This document shows positions 41,623 through 51,622 of a DNA stretch of 56,797 nt, piece after piece. The first letter of the stretch is position 1. The number at the start of each line of letters is the position of its first letter. Source of the stretch: Aquisalimonas sp. (GTDB taxonomy: Bacteria > Pseudomonadota > Gammaproteobacteria > Nitrococcales > Aquisalimonadaceae). The notes under the pieces are model-generated. The model made no database searches and was not told the origin of the DNA. It saw nothing but the letters and a program-made list of their open reading frames with translations. A program made the position numbers and the translations under genes. The stretch covers positions 1 through 56,797 of the forward strand of contig NZ_SKOG01000008.1 of assembly GCF_007120195.1 (NCBI RefSeq). Reading direction: 5' to 3'.

Positions 41623-42732
41623 TCACCGCGAGCGGACCGGACGCGGGGAACGACGCGTGGGTATCACGCACACGGTGACTTCTTCGCGGTCGTGATACAG
41701 CTGCTTGCAGCGGATGCTCATGACCCGCCCGGCGCGATGGAGTTCATCGTGGAGTTGCTGCAAGCCGTCGCGCACGGTGGCGTAGCGCCGCTTCATGGGC
41801 AGTTTCAGGTTGAATACGGCCTGGTGGCAGTCTCCGCGGACCAGCCAGCGGCTCATCAGCGGCACAATGCGGCTGGGGCGCTCCACCATGTCGCACACCA
41901 TCCAGTCCACGGGGCGACGCGGCCTGAAACGGAAGCCGTCCACGCGCTGGTGATCAACCAGCCCCAAATCCATCAGCGCGGCGTCCATGGGACCGTTGTC
42001 CACGGCGGTGACGCGCAGCCCCCGGCGGGCCAGTTGCCAGGTCCACCCGCCCGGGGCGGCGCCCAGGTCCACAGCTGTGCGCCCCGGGCGGAGAAGGCGT
42101 TCCCGTTCCGCCGACCCAAGGAGGGTTAACAGCGCCTCTTCGAGCTTCAGTGTTGAGCGGCTGGGGGCCTGCACCGGCATACGCAGGCGGGGAATCCCCA
42201 GGGGCCAGGGCGAGCTGTTGGCCACCGGTGCGATGCCCGGGAAGACCGTCGCCGAGTCGCTGAACAGCAGGTGCAGGCGATAGCCTGCGTCGTCCGAGAA
42301 TGCGCCTTGCTGCTGAAGTGCCTGGCGGACAGCACCCGTGAACCTCCGGCAGAAGCGCGACAGGGTCTTGCCCGCGTTGGTATCGGGGTATTCCAACCAC
42401 AGGTCGGCGTAGCTTGCGCCGGCGGGCAGCGTCTGGAGCAGCGGGGCCAGACGGTTCTGCGCCGGGAGCGGGGGCAGCCAGCCTGGTCCCGCCAACCACT
42501 GGCGCACGAACACCAGGGACGTGAAATCCAGGGCGGCAAACACCGGCACGACAGGGGTGTCGTCGTGGGTGCGGAACTCCACCAGCCCGTCGTTCGGGTG
42601 TGCGCGGCAAAAACCGTGTACGCCCGCCTCGTTGGTACGCTCAGCGAGTTCCGCCGCGGCATCGTGCTCAAAGCCGCAGCGCGTGTACACGAGCAAAGCG
42701 GGGCTGCTCGCCCAGGCTGCTGAGTTCGGCAT
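41623..42732 (-). CDS. rlmM: 23S rRNA 2'-O-ribose methyltransferase RlmM
   Basis: A 369-residue RlmM (YgdE), which methylates C2498 of 23S rRNA. The N-terminal THUMP-like part is followed by the Rossmann methyltransferase: DLGAAPGGWTWQLARRG (SAM site), VDWMVCDMVERP (catalytic Asp), FNLKLPMKRRYA (Lys) and KQLYHDREEVTV (Glu), consistent with a K-D-K-E tetrad whose first Lys lies in RSTLKLEEALL. ATG 42732 has no Shine-Dalgarno, but TATACT lies seven bases upstream, so a leaderless mRNA is possible. A MITE-like element ends 14 bases before the ATG. Confidence 0.92.
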   Translation of the reverse strand: MPNSAAWASSPALLVYTRCGFEHDAAAELAERTNEAGVHGFCRAHPNDGLVEFRTHDDTPVVPVFAALDFTSLVFVRQWLAGPGWLPPLPAQNRLAPLLQTLPAGASYADLWLEYPDTNAGKTLSRFCRRFTGAVRQALQQQGAFSDDAGYRLHLLFSDSATVFPGIAPVANSSPWPLGIPRLRMPVQAPSRSTLKLEEALLTLLGSAERERLLRPGRTAVDLGAAPGGWTWQLARRGLRVTAVDNGPMDAALMDLGLVDHQRVDGFRFRPRRPVDWMVCDMVERPSRIVPLMSRWLVRGDCHQAVFNLKLPMKRRYATVRDGLQQLHDELHRAGRVMSIRCKQLYHDREEVTVCVIPTRRSPRPVRSR

Positions 42733-42746
42733 GGCGTCAGTATACT

Positions 42747-42910
42747 AGTGTCCTGTCCCGTAAATAGGTTGCGAAAATTGGCGTGGATCCTGAGGGTTCC
42801 TGGCAAGGCGCGCCGACGAGGCGTAGCGGGGACTACGACGAGGAGGCGCAACGCCGCCAGGGGCCGTCAGGGCCGCGACAATCGTAACGTTATTTGCGGG
42901 ACAGGACACT
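42747..42910. mobile_element. MITE-like element with 20-bp terminal inverted repeats
   Basis: AGTGTCCTGTCCCGTAAATA at 42747-42766 is the inverse complement of 42891-42910 with one mismatch (19/20). The 164-bp element has no coding capacity and further internal inverted sequences (CCTGAGGGTTCCTGGC against GCCAGGGGCCGTCAGG). It sits directly upstream of rlmM. A duplicated target site was not clear. The size and ends fit a non-autonomous IS-derived MITE; no full-length parent element is present. Confidence 0.7.
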
Positions 42911-43082
42911 TGCCTTTCTACCAGGCTTGCCAAGTCTCAGTGGCGGTGTTGCATCCGATGTGGTGGTTCCGTGCCGGGCGCCAGAGACGCTATGCTGAAC
43001 CTTAACGCCCCTCGACCGTCCAACGATGGGCGGCTCGGGCTGGCCGACTGTCAAATTGCTCCTCAACAATAAGGAGAAGTTC

Positions 43083-43874
43083 ATGGAAACCATTCTGCTC
43101 ATTATCGGTGCGGCACTGGTTGCCCTTGTGGCATCGGCTATCCGCATCCTGCGCGAGTATGAACGTGGTGTGATCTTCCAGCTTGGTCGCTTCTGGCGCG
43201 TCAAGGGACCAGGCCTGATCCTGGTCATTCCGCTGATCCAGCAGATGGTGAGGGTGGACCTGCGCACGGTCGTCATGGACGTCCCAAGTCAGGATGTGAT
43301 CTCCAAAGACAACGTCTCCGTGGGCGTTAACGCGGTCATCTACTTCCGCGTTGTTGACCCCCAGCGCTCCGTGATCAACGTGGAGGATTTCTTCGCCGCG
43401 ACCAGTCAGCTCGCGCAGACGACGCTGCGTTCGGTGCTCGGTAAGCACGATCTCGATGAGATGCTGCAGGAGCGCGATCGGCTGAATCAGGACATTCAGG
43501 AGATCCTCGACCAGCACACCGATGCCTGGGGCGTGAAGGTCGCCAATGTGGAGATCAAGCACGTGGATGTGGATGAGAGCATGATCCGCGCCATCGCCCA
43601 GCAGGCCGAGGCAGAACGTAGCCGGCGCGCGAAGATCATCCATGCCGAGGGCGAGATGCAGGCGGCCCAGAAGCTGCAGGATGCCGCCAATATCCTCTCC
43701 CAGAACCCGCAGGCGATGCAGCTGCGGTATCTACAGACCCTCACGGGCATCGCGCAGGACAAGAATTCGACCATCGTCTTCCCCATGCCTATGGACCTGA
43801 TGAGTGCCTTTGAGGACCTGGTCATGAGGGGTGGCCGCGGCGGTGGCAGCGAAAGCAGCGCAGCCAAGAGCTGA
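43083..43874 (+). CDS. Slipin / stomatin-like SPFH membrane protein
   Basis: A 263-residue Band-7 protein: one N-terminal membrane helix ([19 protein letters not shown]), the SPFH domain ([37 protein letters not shown]) and a C-terminal coiled coil ([31 protein letters not shown]). Slipins form oligomers in the membrane and are thought to scaffold proteases or channels. The usual NfeD partner gene is absent. ATG 43083 follows AAGGAGAAG. The 3' end overlaps the predicted xerD start. Confidence 0.9.
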   Translation: METILLIIGAALVALVASAIRILREYERGVIFQLGRFWRVKGPGLILVIPLIQQMVRVDLRTVVMDVPSQDVISKDNVSVGVNAVIYFRVVDPQRSVINVEDFFAATSQLAQTTLRSVLGKHDLDEMLQERDRLNQDIQEILDQHTDAWGVKVANVEIKHVDVDESMIRAIAQQAEAERSRRAKIIHAEGEMQAAQKLQDAANILSQNPQAMQLRYLQTLTGIAQDKNSTIVFPMPMDLMSAFEDLVMRGGRGGGSESSAAKS

Positions 43875-44775
43875 ATCGCCGGAACCGGGAGCAGCGGCGC
43901 GCATCGAGGCGTTTCTCGATGCGCTGTGGCTTGAGCGCGGGCTGAGTCAGAGCACGCTCACCGCCTACCGTACCGACCTGCTGGGTTTTGCCCGCTGGTT
44001 GGCAGGCACTGGCACGCCGATTGAGTCCGCGCAGGCGGGCTTGGTGCTCGGCTATCTGGCCGAGCGGGTGCAAGGCGGCGCGCGTCCGCGGAGCACGGCG
44101 CGGCTGCTCTCAAGTCTGCGTCGATTCTATCGGTGGCTGCTGCGGGAGGCAGTGATCCAACGTGATCCCACCGCGAATGTTCAGCCGCCCCGCATCGGAC
44201 ACGGGTTGCCGAACGCCCTCACGGAGGCGGACGTCGAAGCGCTGTTGAACGCGCCGAGCACACAAGACCCCATCGGCCTGCGTGATCGCGCCATGCTCGA
44301 GATTCTCTACGCCACGGGGCTGCGGGTCTCGGAACTGGTCAGCCTGCGGCTGTCGCAACTAAACACCCGCCAGGGCGTGGTGCAGGTGGTCGGCAAGGGC
44401 GATCGGGAACGACTCGTGCCGTTAGGCGACGCCGCGCTGGACTGGCTTGAGCGCTATGTCACCAGCGGACGCCGGGCACTGCTTGGGCAGCGGCTCACCG
44501 CGACGGTGTTTGTCACCGCCAGGGGCGCCGGGATGACCCGACAGGCGTTCTGGTACCGGGTTCGTCGGTACGCGGTCGTTGCGGGCATTCGCAAGCCGCT
44601 TTCTCCCCACACCTTGCGGCATTCCTTTGCCACCCATCTGCTTAACCATGGCGCGGACCTGCGCGTGGTACAGTTACTTCTCGGACACAGTGATCTGTCC
44701 ACGACTCAGATATATACCCACGTGGCCCGGCAGCGTCTGCAGGAACTGCACGCCGTCCATCATCCGCGTGGCTGA
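43831..44775 (+). CDS. xerD: Site-specific tyrosine recombinase XerD
   Basis: A recombinase of 314 residues that with XerC resolves chromosome dimers at dif. The N-terminal SAM-like domain begins [18 protein letters not shown]; the catalytic residues are visible as [12 protein letters not shown] (Arg), [14 protein letters not shown] (His-x2-Arg), [16 protein letters not shown] (His, Tyr). The start is uncertain: the frame opens at GTG 43831, inside the slipin gene, and no ATG occurs before the conserved domain. Position next to dsbC matches the xerD-dsbC order of many gammaproteobacteria and argues against a phage integrase. Confidence 0.92.
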   Translation: MAAAVAAKAAQPRAESPEPGAAARIEAFLDALWLERGLSQSTLTAYRTDLLGFARWLAGTGTPIESAQAGLVLGYLAERVQGGARPRSTARLLSSLRRFYRWLLREAVIQRDPTANVQPPRIGHGLPNALTEADVEALLNAPSTQDPIGLRDRAMLEILYATGLRVSELVSLRLSQLNTRQGVVQVVGKGDRERLVPLGDAALDWLERYVTSGRRALLGQRLTATVFVTARGAGMTRQAFWYRVRRYAVVAGIRKPLSPHTLRHSFATHLLNHGADLRVVQLLLGHSDLSTTQIYTHVARQRLQELHAVHHPRG

Positions 44776-44817
44776 TGGGCGACGACGCCCGCGGTGGATT
44801 GCCGGAAGAGACGCCTT

Positions 44818-45537
44818 ATGAAATGGATAATTAACGCCCTGGTGGCCTCGGTGCTGGGTCCATTCGCCGGTTTCCTGGCCGCGGATGACATCGAAGCGCG
44901 CATCACTGAGCGGCTAGAGTCGATTAACCCGGAACTCGTCCCCGAGCATGTGGAACCCTCGCCGTTGCCTGGCATCTACCAGATCGTCGTGCAGGGGCAA
45001 GTGGCCTACATTTCCGAGGACGGGCGTTATCTTATTCAGGGGGACGTCCTGGACCTGGACACCCGCGAGTCCGTCTCGGAGGGGATGCAGAGCCAGTTGC
45101 GCCGCGATCGCATCGACGCGCATGGCGAAGAGAATATGATCGTCTATCAGCCTGAGGGCGGCGTGTGGCACACGGTGACGGTGTTCACGGATATCGATTG
45201 CCCCTATTGCCGGCAGATGCATGCGCGCATGGCCGAGTATCTGGACCGCGGTATTGCCATTCGTTACATCCAGATGCCGCGTGCGGGGGTGGATTCGGGC
45301 TCCTACCACAAGGCGGTCAGCGTGTGGTGCGCTGAGGACCGCAACGCGGCCATGGATGCGGCCAAGGCCGGTGAGACGCCGGCGCGCACGGAATGCTCCA
45401 ACCCCGTGCAAGACCAGCTGGCGCTCGCCCGCTCCCTGGGCGTGAATGCCACCCCGACCATCGTGAGCGAGGATGGCACGGTTTACCGCGGGATGGTGCC
45501 GCCGGCCGAGCTGGCGGCGCGCCTTGGAATGGATTAG
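44818..45537 (+). CDS. dsbC: Thiol:disulfide interchange protein DsbC
   Basis: A 239-residue periplasmic disulfide isomerase. It has a signal peptide (WIINALVASVLGPFAGFLA), an N-terminal dimerisation domain (IEARITERLESINPELVPE...), and a C-terminal thioredoxin fold with active site DIDCPYCRQMH and cis-Pro in NATPTIV. It corrects wrong disulfides with DsbD as electron source (known for the family). ATG 44818 follows GGAAGAG. It lies 42 bases after xerD and is probably co-transcribed with it. Confidence 0.94.
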   Translation: MKWIINALVASVLGPFAGFLAADDIEARITERLESINPELVPEHVEPSPLPGIYQIVVQGQVAYISEDGRYLIQGDVLDLDTRESVSEGMQSQLRRDRIDAHGEENMIVYQPEGGVWHTVTVFTDIDCPYCRQMHARMAEYLDRGIAIRYIQMPRAGVDSGSYHKAVSVWCAEDRNAAMDAAKAGETPARTECSNPVQDQLALARSLGVNATPTIVSEDGTVYRGMVPPAELAARLGMD

Positions 45538-45636
45538 ACAGGCCAACGGGGCAGCGACCGGGGGGCCCTTTCATGGCTTTTGCTCTGTCCGACGCGCCTG
45601 GAAGTCGTGGTTGCAGGGTGAGCGATGGGCGCGCCT

Positions 45637-45960
45637 TCAACGCTCCAGCAACTCAAGCTTGTTGGGTTTGCCGTCCCACTCCTCAGCGTCTTCCGGCGGA
45701 TCCTTCTGCTCGGTGATCACCGGCCACATCTGTGCCAGCTCCGCATTGAGCTCCAGGAAGTGACTCATCTCCTCCGGCAGGTCGTCCTCGGCGTAGATGG
45801 CTTCCGCCGGGCATTCCGGCTCGCACAGGGTGCAGTCGATGCACTCGTCCGGGTCTATGGCCAGGAAATTCGGCCCCTCGTGGAAGCAGTCCACGGGACA
45901 GACCTCCACGCAATCGGTGTATTTGCACTTGATGCAGTTTTCCGTGACGACGAAGGTCAT
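45637..45960 (-). CDS. fdxA: 7Fe ferredoxin FdxA
   Basis: A 107-residue ferredoxin with one [3Fe-4S] and one [4Fe-4S] cluster, judged from [17 protein letters not shown] and [12 protein letters not shown]. The ~40-residue C-terminal extension ([20 protein letters not shown]) is typical of FdxA. It carries electrons in the cytoplasm; the partner is unknown. GGGAG precedes ATG 45960. It follows mutS on the same strand, an order common in gammaproteobacteria. A longer in-frame ORF upstream (to 46122) has no start signals. Confidence 0.95.
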   Translation of the reverse strand: MTFVVTENCIKCKYTDCVEVCPVDCFHEGPNFLAIDPDECIDCTLCEPECPAEAIYAEDDLPEEMSHFLELNAELAQMWPVITEQKDPPEDAEEWDGKPNKLELLER

Positions 45961-46218
45961 GGGTCGCTCCCTTGCGTTGATTGCGACGGCCGCTGCCCAG
46001 CCGAGGGGTTTCCTCACATGGACCACGGAGTCTGCGGCGAATACAGCCTGATTCCGATAGGGGGCGTTGCCGCGCCGCGGGTGTGTAACCGCGCCGCGGA
46101 CGCCGCCGGCCGCGCTTGACACTGCCCCCGGGAAACGCGGGATGTTTCGCTGCGGTGGCGTTTCCGGCGGTAGTTTAGCGTGTTTATACAGCGCTCACGA
46201 GCCCTGCACCGGGGGCGA

Positions 46219-48780
46219 TTATCCCGTTGCGAGCGCTTTTAGCTCATAGAGCAGGTCCAGCGCCTGGCGCGGCGTCAGCTCGTCCGGATCGACGGTCTGC
46301 AGCCGTGTTTCCACGGGGCCGGGTTGCGGGGTTGCGGCGAACAGCGGCAACTGGTTCACCGGCGCGTGCCGGCGGCTGCTCTCCCGCTCCAGCTCCTCGA
46401 GCTTATCCCGTGCGGCGGTGATGACGCTCCGGGGAACGCCGGCCAGTGTCGCGACCTGTAGCCCGTAGCTCTGACTGGCCGGGCCGTCCTTGACCGTGTG
46501 CAGAAAGACAATGCGCTCGCCGTGTTCCACCGCGTCCAGATGGAGATTATGGGCAGTGGGGTAGCGCTCCGGCAGTGAGGTCATCTCGAAGTAGTGAGTG
46601 GCGAACAGGGTAAACGCGTGCAGTTGGTCGGCGAGCCGCGCCGCCGCCGCCCAGGCCAGCGAGAGCCCGTCAAAGGTGCTCGTGCCACGACCGATCTCGT
46701 CCAGCAGAACGAGGCTCCGGGGTGTTGCATTGTTGAGGATGTTCGCCGTCTCCGTCATCTCCACCATGAACGTGGATCGGCCGCTGGCCAGATCATCAGA
46801 GGCGCCGATGCGGGTGAAAATGCGGTCGATGGGGCCCAGGCAGGCACTCCTTGCCGGCACAAAACTGCCGACGTGGGCGAGCAGCGTAATCAGCGCCACC
46901 TGGCGCATATAGGTCGATTTTCCGCCCATATTGGGGCCGGTGACGATCAGCATGCGCCGCTCGTCACTGAAGTGGACATCGTTGGGGACAAAGGCGTGGT
47001 TCAGCACATGCTCGACCACCGGGTGGCGCCCCTGGTCGATCGTGAGCCCGGTGGTCTCCTGGAGACGCGGGCGGCTGTAATTCAACGCGTCGGCGCGCTC
47101 AGCGAGGCAGGCCAGGGTGTCCAGCTCGGCCAAGCCCGCGGCGGCCACTTGCAGCCCGCTCAGGTCGCGGTTCAGGGACTCGAGGAGGTCCTCGTAGAGT
47201 GCCTTTTCCCGAACCAGGGCCTTCTCCCGGGCGCTCAGCACCTTTTCCTCGAACACTTTGAGTTCCGGCGTGACATAGCGTTCCGTGCCCTTGAGGGTCT
47301 GGCGACGGGTGTAGCGCTCGGGAATCAGCTCGGCATTGGCGCGGGTGACCTCGATGTAGTAGCCGTGGACGCGGTTGTAACTCACCTTCAGCGTGCTGAT
47401 CCCGGTGGCTTCGCGCTCTTCAGCTTCCAGATCCAGCAGGAACTGATCGGCGTTGTGGCTGAGCCCGCGCAGTTCATCCAACTCGGGATCGTAGCCTCCG
47501 GCGATCATGCCCCCGTCCCGCGTGAGCACCGGCGGGTTGTCCGTCAGTGCACGCTTGAGGAGCGCCACCGTCTCGGGGTGCGGTGCCAATTGCTCAGCGA
47601 CGGCGGCCAGGTGTCCGTCGGCGTCGTCCGCGAGCACGTTTTGTAGATGGGGCAACCGCTCCAGGGCCTGCCGCAGGCTGACCAGATCCCGCGGCCGGGC
47701 GGAGCGTAGCGCGACCCGCGCGAGGATGCGCACGGCATCGCCGGTGCCCTGGAGTATGTCGCGCAGCGCATCATAGCGGCGCCGCTCGATGAGTTGCTCC
47801 AGCGCGTCGTGGCGTGCACCGATTATCCGCTGATCGCGCAGTGGCCGGTGCAGCCAGCGCCGCAGCAAGCGGCTGCCCATGGCGCTGACTGTGCTGTCCA
47901 GCACCCAGGTGAGGGTGTTCTCCGTGCCGCCGCCGAGATTGGTTTCGATCTCCAGGTTCCGGCGGCTGGCGGCATCGATAATGATGCCCTCAGCACGCTG
48001 CTCGAGCGTGAGCGCCGTGACGTGGGGGAGGGCCGTGCGCTGCGTCTCGGTGATGTATTGCAACAGCGCCCCGGCGGCGCGTACGCACAATGTTAGGTGG
48101 TCGCAGCCGAATCCGCTCAGGTCACGCGTTCCGAACTGTCGGGTGAGCAGCCGCCGGCACGTTTCTTCCTCGAAATGCCAAGGTGGGCGCCGGGTGACGC
48201 CATTGCGCTCCGACAGGGGAGCGGGCGGCGGATGGTCCTCGTCATGGAGCAGTTCCGCGGGGCCCAGCCGCTCAATCTCGGCGAGCAGGCCTTCGGCGTC
48301 CTCGATCTGCTGGACGGTGAAGCGCCCGCTGGAGAGCTCCAGAGCCGCAAGCCCGTACTGCTCGCCATTGTCACTTATGGCAACCAGCAAATTGCTTCGG
48401 CGCTCGTCAAGCAGCGCGTCGTCCGTGAGCGTTCCGGGTGTGACAATGCGCGTGACCTGGCGGTCCACCGGGCCCTTTGCGGTATTGGGGTCGCCGATCT
48501 GCTCGCAGATGGCCACGGACTCACCGCGGCGAACCAGCCGCGCCAGGTAGTTCTCGACCGCATGTACCGGTACGCCGGCCATGGGGATGGACTCACCGGC
48601 GCTCTGCCCGCGCGCGGTCAGCGTAATGTCCAGCAACGCCGCCGCGCGTTTGGCGTCGTCATAGAAAAGCTCGTAGAAGTCCCCCATGCGGTAGAACACC
48701 AGGATATCCGGGTGGTCCGCCTTGATCCGCAGGTATTGCCGCATCATCGGGGTGTGGTTGCTCGGCGCGGATTCTGCCAT
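46219..48780 (-). CDS. mutS: DNA mismatch repair protein MutS
   Basis: A full-length MutS of 853 residues that recognises mismatches and recruits MutL. The mismatch-stacking Phe and Glu are in [11 protein letters not shown] (Phe35, Glu37); the ATPase has [13 protein letters not shown] (Walker A), [14 protein letters not shown] (Walker B) and the family's [11 protein letters not shown] segment. A C-terminal dimer/tetramer region is present. ATG 48780 is chosen over upstream in-frame starts because the protein then begins just before the conserved domain I; a GGG box precedes it. Divergent from pncC. Confidence 0.96.
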   Translation of the reverse strand: MAESAPSNHTPMMRQYLRIKADHPDILVFYRMGDFYELFYDDAKRAAALLDITLTARGQSAGESIPMAGVPVHAVENYLARLVRRGESVAICEQIGDPNTAKGPVDRQVTRIVTPGTLTDDALLDERRSNLLVAISDNGEQYGLAALELSSGRFTVQQIEDAEGLLAEIERLGPAELLHDEDHPPPAPLSERNGVTRRPPWHFEEETCRRLLTRQFGTRDLSGFGCDHLTLCVRAAGALLQYITETQRTALPHVTALTLEQRAEGIIIDAASRRNLEIETNLGGGTENTLTWVLDSTVSAMGSRLLRRWLHRPLRDQRIIGARHDALEQLIERRRYDALRDILQGTGDAVRILARVALRSARPRDLVSLRQALERLPHLQNVLADDADGHLAAVAEQLAPHPETVALLKRALTDNPPVLTRDGGMIAGGYDPELDELRGLSHNADQFLLDLEAEEREATGISTLKVSYNRVHGYYIEVTRANAELIPERYTRRQTLKGTERYVTPELKVFEEKVLSAREKALVREKALYEDLLESLNRDLSGLQVAAAGLAELDTLACLAERADALNYSRPRLQETTGLTIDQGRHPVVEHVLNHAFVPNDVHFSDERRMLIVTGPNMGGKSTYMRQVALITLLAHVGSFVPARSACLGPIDRIFTRIGASDDLASGRSTFMVEMTETANILNNATPRSLVLLDEIGRGTSTFDGLSLAWAAAARLADQLHAFTLFATHYFEMTSLPERYPTAHNLHLDAVEHGERIVFLHTVKDGPASQSYGLQVATLAGVPRSVITAARDKLEELERESSRRHAPVNQLPLFAATPQPGPVETRLQTVDPDELTPRQALDLLYELKALATG

Positions 48781-48867
48781 CGGGATCCCTTGCGTGGTCG
48801 GGTGCCGGGAGAGCGCTATGCTAGAGTCTGACCGATCACCCTGCAACGAACATGGAACGGACTGCTC

Positions 48868-49380
48868 ATGGACACTAGCCTTGCTCGTACGCCCGACGAT
48901 GCGCGCCTGGAACAGCTCGCAGGGGCCGTCGGCGAAGCCCTGCGTGCTGCCGGTCAAGTGGTGACCGTGGCGGAATCGTGTACCGGCGGCTGGATCGCCA
49001 AGACCCTCACCGATGTCTCCGGGAGCTCCGCCTGGTTCGAGCGCGGGGTGGTGACCTATTCAAACGCGGCCAAGATCGACTTGCTGGGCGTCCCCCCGGA
49101 CTTATTGGAGCGCCATGGTGCGGTCAGTGAGGAAGTGGTTCGAGCCATGGCCGAGGGCGCACTGGAACGCAGCGGAGCGGGCGTCGCCGTGGCGGTCAGC
49201 GGTGTCGCCGGCCCCGATGGCGGCACTGCCGCCAAGCCGGTGGGGCTGGTCTGGTTCGGCTGGTCCTTGCGCTCGGGCTTTGTCATCTCCCGGGCGGAGC
49301 GCCTTGCCGGGGATCGTGATACCGTGCGACGGGCGTCCGTGGCGGTGGCGCTCGAGGGTGTCCTGCGGCAGATCGGGTGA
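48868..49380 (+). CDS. pncC: Nicotinamide-nucleotide amidase PncC (CinA C-terminal domain)
   Basis: A 170-residue stand-alone CinA C-terminal domain, which deamidates NMN to nicotinate mononucleotide in pyridine-nucleotide recycling. [34 protein letters not shown] and [21 protein letters not shown] are all characteristic. Located between divergent mutS and thpR-recA, as in many relatives. The stop overlaps the region where thpR translation could begin. Confidence 0.93.
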   Translation: MDTSLARTPDDARLEQLAGAVGEALRAAGQVVTVAESCTGGWIAKTLTDVSGSSAWFERGVVTYSNAAKIDLLGVPPDLLERHGAVSEEVVRAMAEGALERSGAGVAVAVSGVAGPDGGTAAKPVGLVWFGWSLRSGFVISRAERLAGDRDTVRRASVAVALEGVLRQIG

Positions 49381-49385
49381 ATGCA

Positions 49386-49898
49386 ATGGCACGCCTGTTC
49401 TTTGCCTTGTCGCCCGATGCCAGCGCGCGGCAGTCGCTAGCCGATGCGTTGCCCCCGGATCTCGAGGCGGGTCGCGCGATTCCCGTCGCCAACTTCCATG
49501 TGACCCTGGCGTTTCTCGGTGATCTGGCCGACGCACAGGAGGCTCAAGCCCGCGAGGTGGCCGCGGGGGTGTCTGCGCCGGCCTTCGTCATGCGCTTCTC
49601 CGATCTGGCATTCTGGCCGAAACCACGCCTGCGCGTGCTGCTGCCTGAGACAGTGCCCGCATCGGCTCAGGAACTCCGCGCCCGGCTGGCCTGGGGGCTT
49701 CGTGCCCATGGCATTCCCTTCGACGCGCGGGTCTGGCGCCCCCACGTGACCGTGGCGCGGCGGGCCCTCTCCGGGGAGCACTCGCTGTTACGCCCCGTTT
49801 GCGTATCGTTTCGCGAGTATGTGCTGATGCGGTCCCAGGCCAGCGCGCAAGGCTCGGTTTACGAGCCCGTGGCGCGTTGGCCACTTGCCAGCGGTTGA
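49386..49898 (+). CDS. thpR: RNA 2',3'-cyclic phosphodiesterase ThpR
   Basis: A 170-residue 2H-phosphoesterase that opens 2',3'-cyclic phosphates at RNA ends. Both HxT motifs are visible: NFHVTLAFLGD and WRPHVTVARR. ATG 49386 is used; a GTG at 49377 overlapping the pncC stop is an alternative. Its linkage to RNA-end chemistry may be relevant to rtcB elsewhere in the window, which also acts on 2',3'-cyclic ends, but the genes are not adjacent. Confidence 0.9.
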   Translation: MARLFFALSPDASARQSLADALPPDLEAGRAIPVANFHVTLAFLGDLADAQEAQAREVAAGVSAPAFVMRFSDLAFWPKPRLRVLLPETVPASAQELRARLAWGLRAHGIPFDARVWRPHVTVARRALSGEHSLLRPVCVSFREYVLMRSQASAQGSVYEPVARWPLASG

Positions 49899-50041
49899 CA
49901 TGAAGGCTGAAGGCGTGCGCGGGCGCCCCGCGGGGGTGGGAGGGTGCGGATGAGTATGGAATAATGCCGCCCGTTAGGCGGAGTGTTTGCCACGTGGGCA
50001 CCCGTCTCCAGGATGGGCTTAAACCAAGGCAGGGGTTGAGA
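49899..50041. promoter_or_regulatory. recA promoter region
   Basis: 143 bases upstream of recA. A GAGTATGGAATAATG segment at about 49948-49962 may supply a -10 element. No CTGT-N8-ACAG LexA box was found here by eye, unlike E. coli recA. Confidence 0.4.
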
Positions 50042-51082
50042 ATGGACGAGGATCGGAAGAAGGCGCTGGGTGCTGCGCTCGGGCAAATCGAAAAGCAGTT
50101 CGGGAAAGGTGCGGTCATGCGCATGGGCGATGCCGCGGCGGTCAAGGACGTTGAGGCCATTTCGACCGGATCGCTGAGCCTGGACGTGGCCCTGGGGATC
50201 GGCGGCATGCCCCGTGGCCGGGTGGCGGAAATCTATGGCCCGGAGTCGTCGGGCAAGACGACGTTGACCCTCCAAATCATTGCCGAGGCGCAACGTGCCG
50301 GCGGTACGGCTGCGTTTGTGGACGCGGAGCACGCCCTCGATCCGGATTACGCCGGCAAGCTCGGCGTTGACGTCGACGAGCTGCTGGTCTCGCAGCCGGA
50401 CACCGGCGAGCAGGCGCTGGAGATCTCGGACATGCTGGTTCGCTCCGGCGCCGTGGATGTGGTCGTGGTGGACTCCGTGGCTGCCTTGACACCCAAGGCC
50501 GAGATCGAGGGCGAAATGGGTGACTCCCACGTGGGCCTGCAGGCGCGGCTAATGTCCCAGGCGCTGCGAAAGCTCACCGCCAACATTAAACGAACGGGCA
50601 CGTTGGTGATTTTTATTAATCAAATCCGCATGAAGATCGGTGTCATGTTCGGCAGCCCTGAGACCACTACCGGCGGTAACGCCCTCAAGTTCTACTCCTC
50701 CGTGCGCATGGACATCCGCCGCATTGGCGCCATCAAGCGAGGGGACGAAGTCGTGGGTAACGAGACCCGCGTGAAGGTGGTGAAAAACAAGATGGCGCCC
50801 CCGTTCAAGCAGGCCGAATTCGAGATCCTCTACGGAGAAGGGATCTCCCGCGAAGGAGAGCTCATCGACCTGGGGGCGAAGCATAGCATCATCGACAAGG
50901 CCGGTGCCTGGTACAGCTACAACGGCGACCGTATCGGTCAGGGCAAGGAAAACGTCCGCAACTTCCTTAAGGAACACCCCGAGGTCGCTGATGATATCGA
51001 TCGCAAGCTGCGCGACATGCTCCTGCCGGGCCGCACCGCCCAAAGAGGAGGTGAGGCTGAAGCCACGGAGGTCGAGGCCTGA
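50042..51082 (+). CDS. recA: Recombinase RecA
   Basis: A 346-residue RecA that forms filaments on single-stranded DNA, drives strand exchange and promotes LexA cleavage. Walker A GPESSGKT is at residues 66-73; [18 protein letters not shown], the L2-region [18 protein letters not shown] and the acidic C-terminus are intact. ATG 50042 is preceded by GGGGTTGAG. recX follows after 19 bases. Confidence 0.98.
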   Translation: MDEDRKKALGAALGQIEKQFGKGAVMRMGDAAAVKDVEAISTGSLSLDVALGIGGMPRGRVAEIYGPESSGKTTLTLQIIAEAQRAGGTAAFVDAEHALDPDYAGKLGVDVDELLVSQPDTGEQALEISDMLVRSGAVDVVVVDSVAALTPKAEIEGEMGDSHVGLQARLMSQALRKLTANIKRTGTLVIFINQIRMKIGVMFGSPETTTGGNALKFYSSVRMDIRRIGAIKRGDEVVGNETRVKVVKNKMAPPFKQAEFEILYGEGISREGELIDLGAKHSIIDKAGAWYSYNGDRIGQGKENVRNFLKEHPEVADDIDRKLRDMLLPGRTAQRGGEAEATEVEA

Positions 51083-51101
51083 CCTCACGGTGGTATGAGC
51101 C

Positions 51102-51572
51102 ATGGACGAGGCAGCGGGTGAACACGCAGTCGAGGCAGCCTATGAAACCGGCGTGCGGCTGCTCGCACGCCGTGAACATTCCTCCCTCGAACTTGCACGC
51201 AAACTGGGCAGTCGCGGCTATAGCCGTGATATTGTAGAGTCTGTTTTGGACCGTTTGGTCTGGCAAGGTTACCTCAGCGACGAACGCTTCACGGAAATGT
51301 TTATCCGCCAGCGCTGCGAGCAAGGTCAGGGGCCGGTCAGGATCGTCGCGGATCTGGCCCAACGGGGCATTGGCGAGTCGCTGGCTCGCCACTATCTCGA
51401 TCAGCAGGCGGTCGATTGGATCGACCAGGCCCGCTTGGTTCGGCAACGCCGATTCGGTGACACACGACCCACGAGCCGCCGCGACTGGGCCCGTCAGGCG
51501 CGGTTTCTTGCAGGCCGGGGGTTCAGTGCGGAACAGGTCCATGCGGTGCTGAATGCGCGCACCGATGAGTGA
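51102..51572 (+). CDS. recX: RecA regulator RecX
   Basis: A 156-residue RecX that limits RecA filament growth. Three tandem three-helix modules are visible: [42 protein letters not shown] and [23 protein letters not shown]. Encoded immediately after recA, probably by partial read-through. Its TGA overlaps the earliest possible alaS start. Confidence 0.95.
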   Translation: MDEAAGEHAVEAAYETGVRLLARREHSSLELARKLGSRGYSRDIVESVLDRLVWQGYLSDERFTEMFIRQRCEQGQGPVRIVADLAQRGIGESLARHYLDQQAVDWIDQARLVRQRRFGDTRPTSRRDWARQARFLAGRGFSAEQVHAVLNARTDE

Positions 51573-51622
51573 TTCAAGAGCGCTTGGTGGAGGCCGCGGC
51601 TTTGCATAGGCAGGTGAGACCC

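Noticed and set aside
43831-44775. Tyrosine recombinase considered as a phage or island integrase
   Set aside because: Motifs, length and adjacency to dsbC fit XerD; no att site or mobile genes are next to it.
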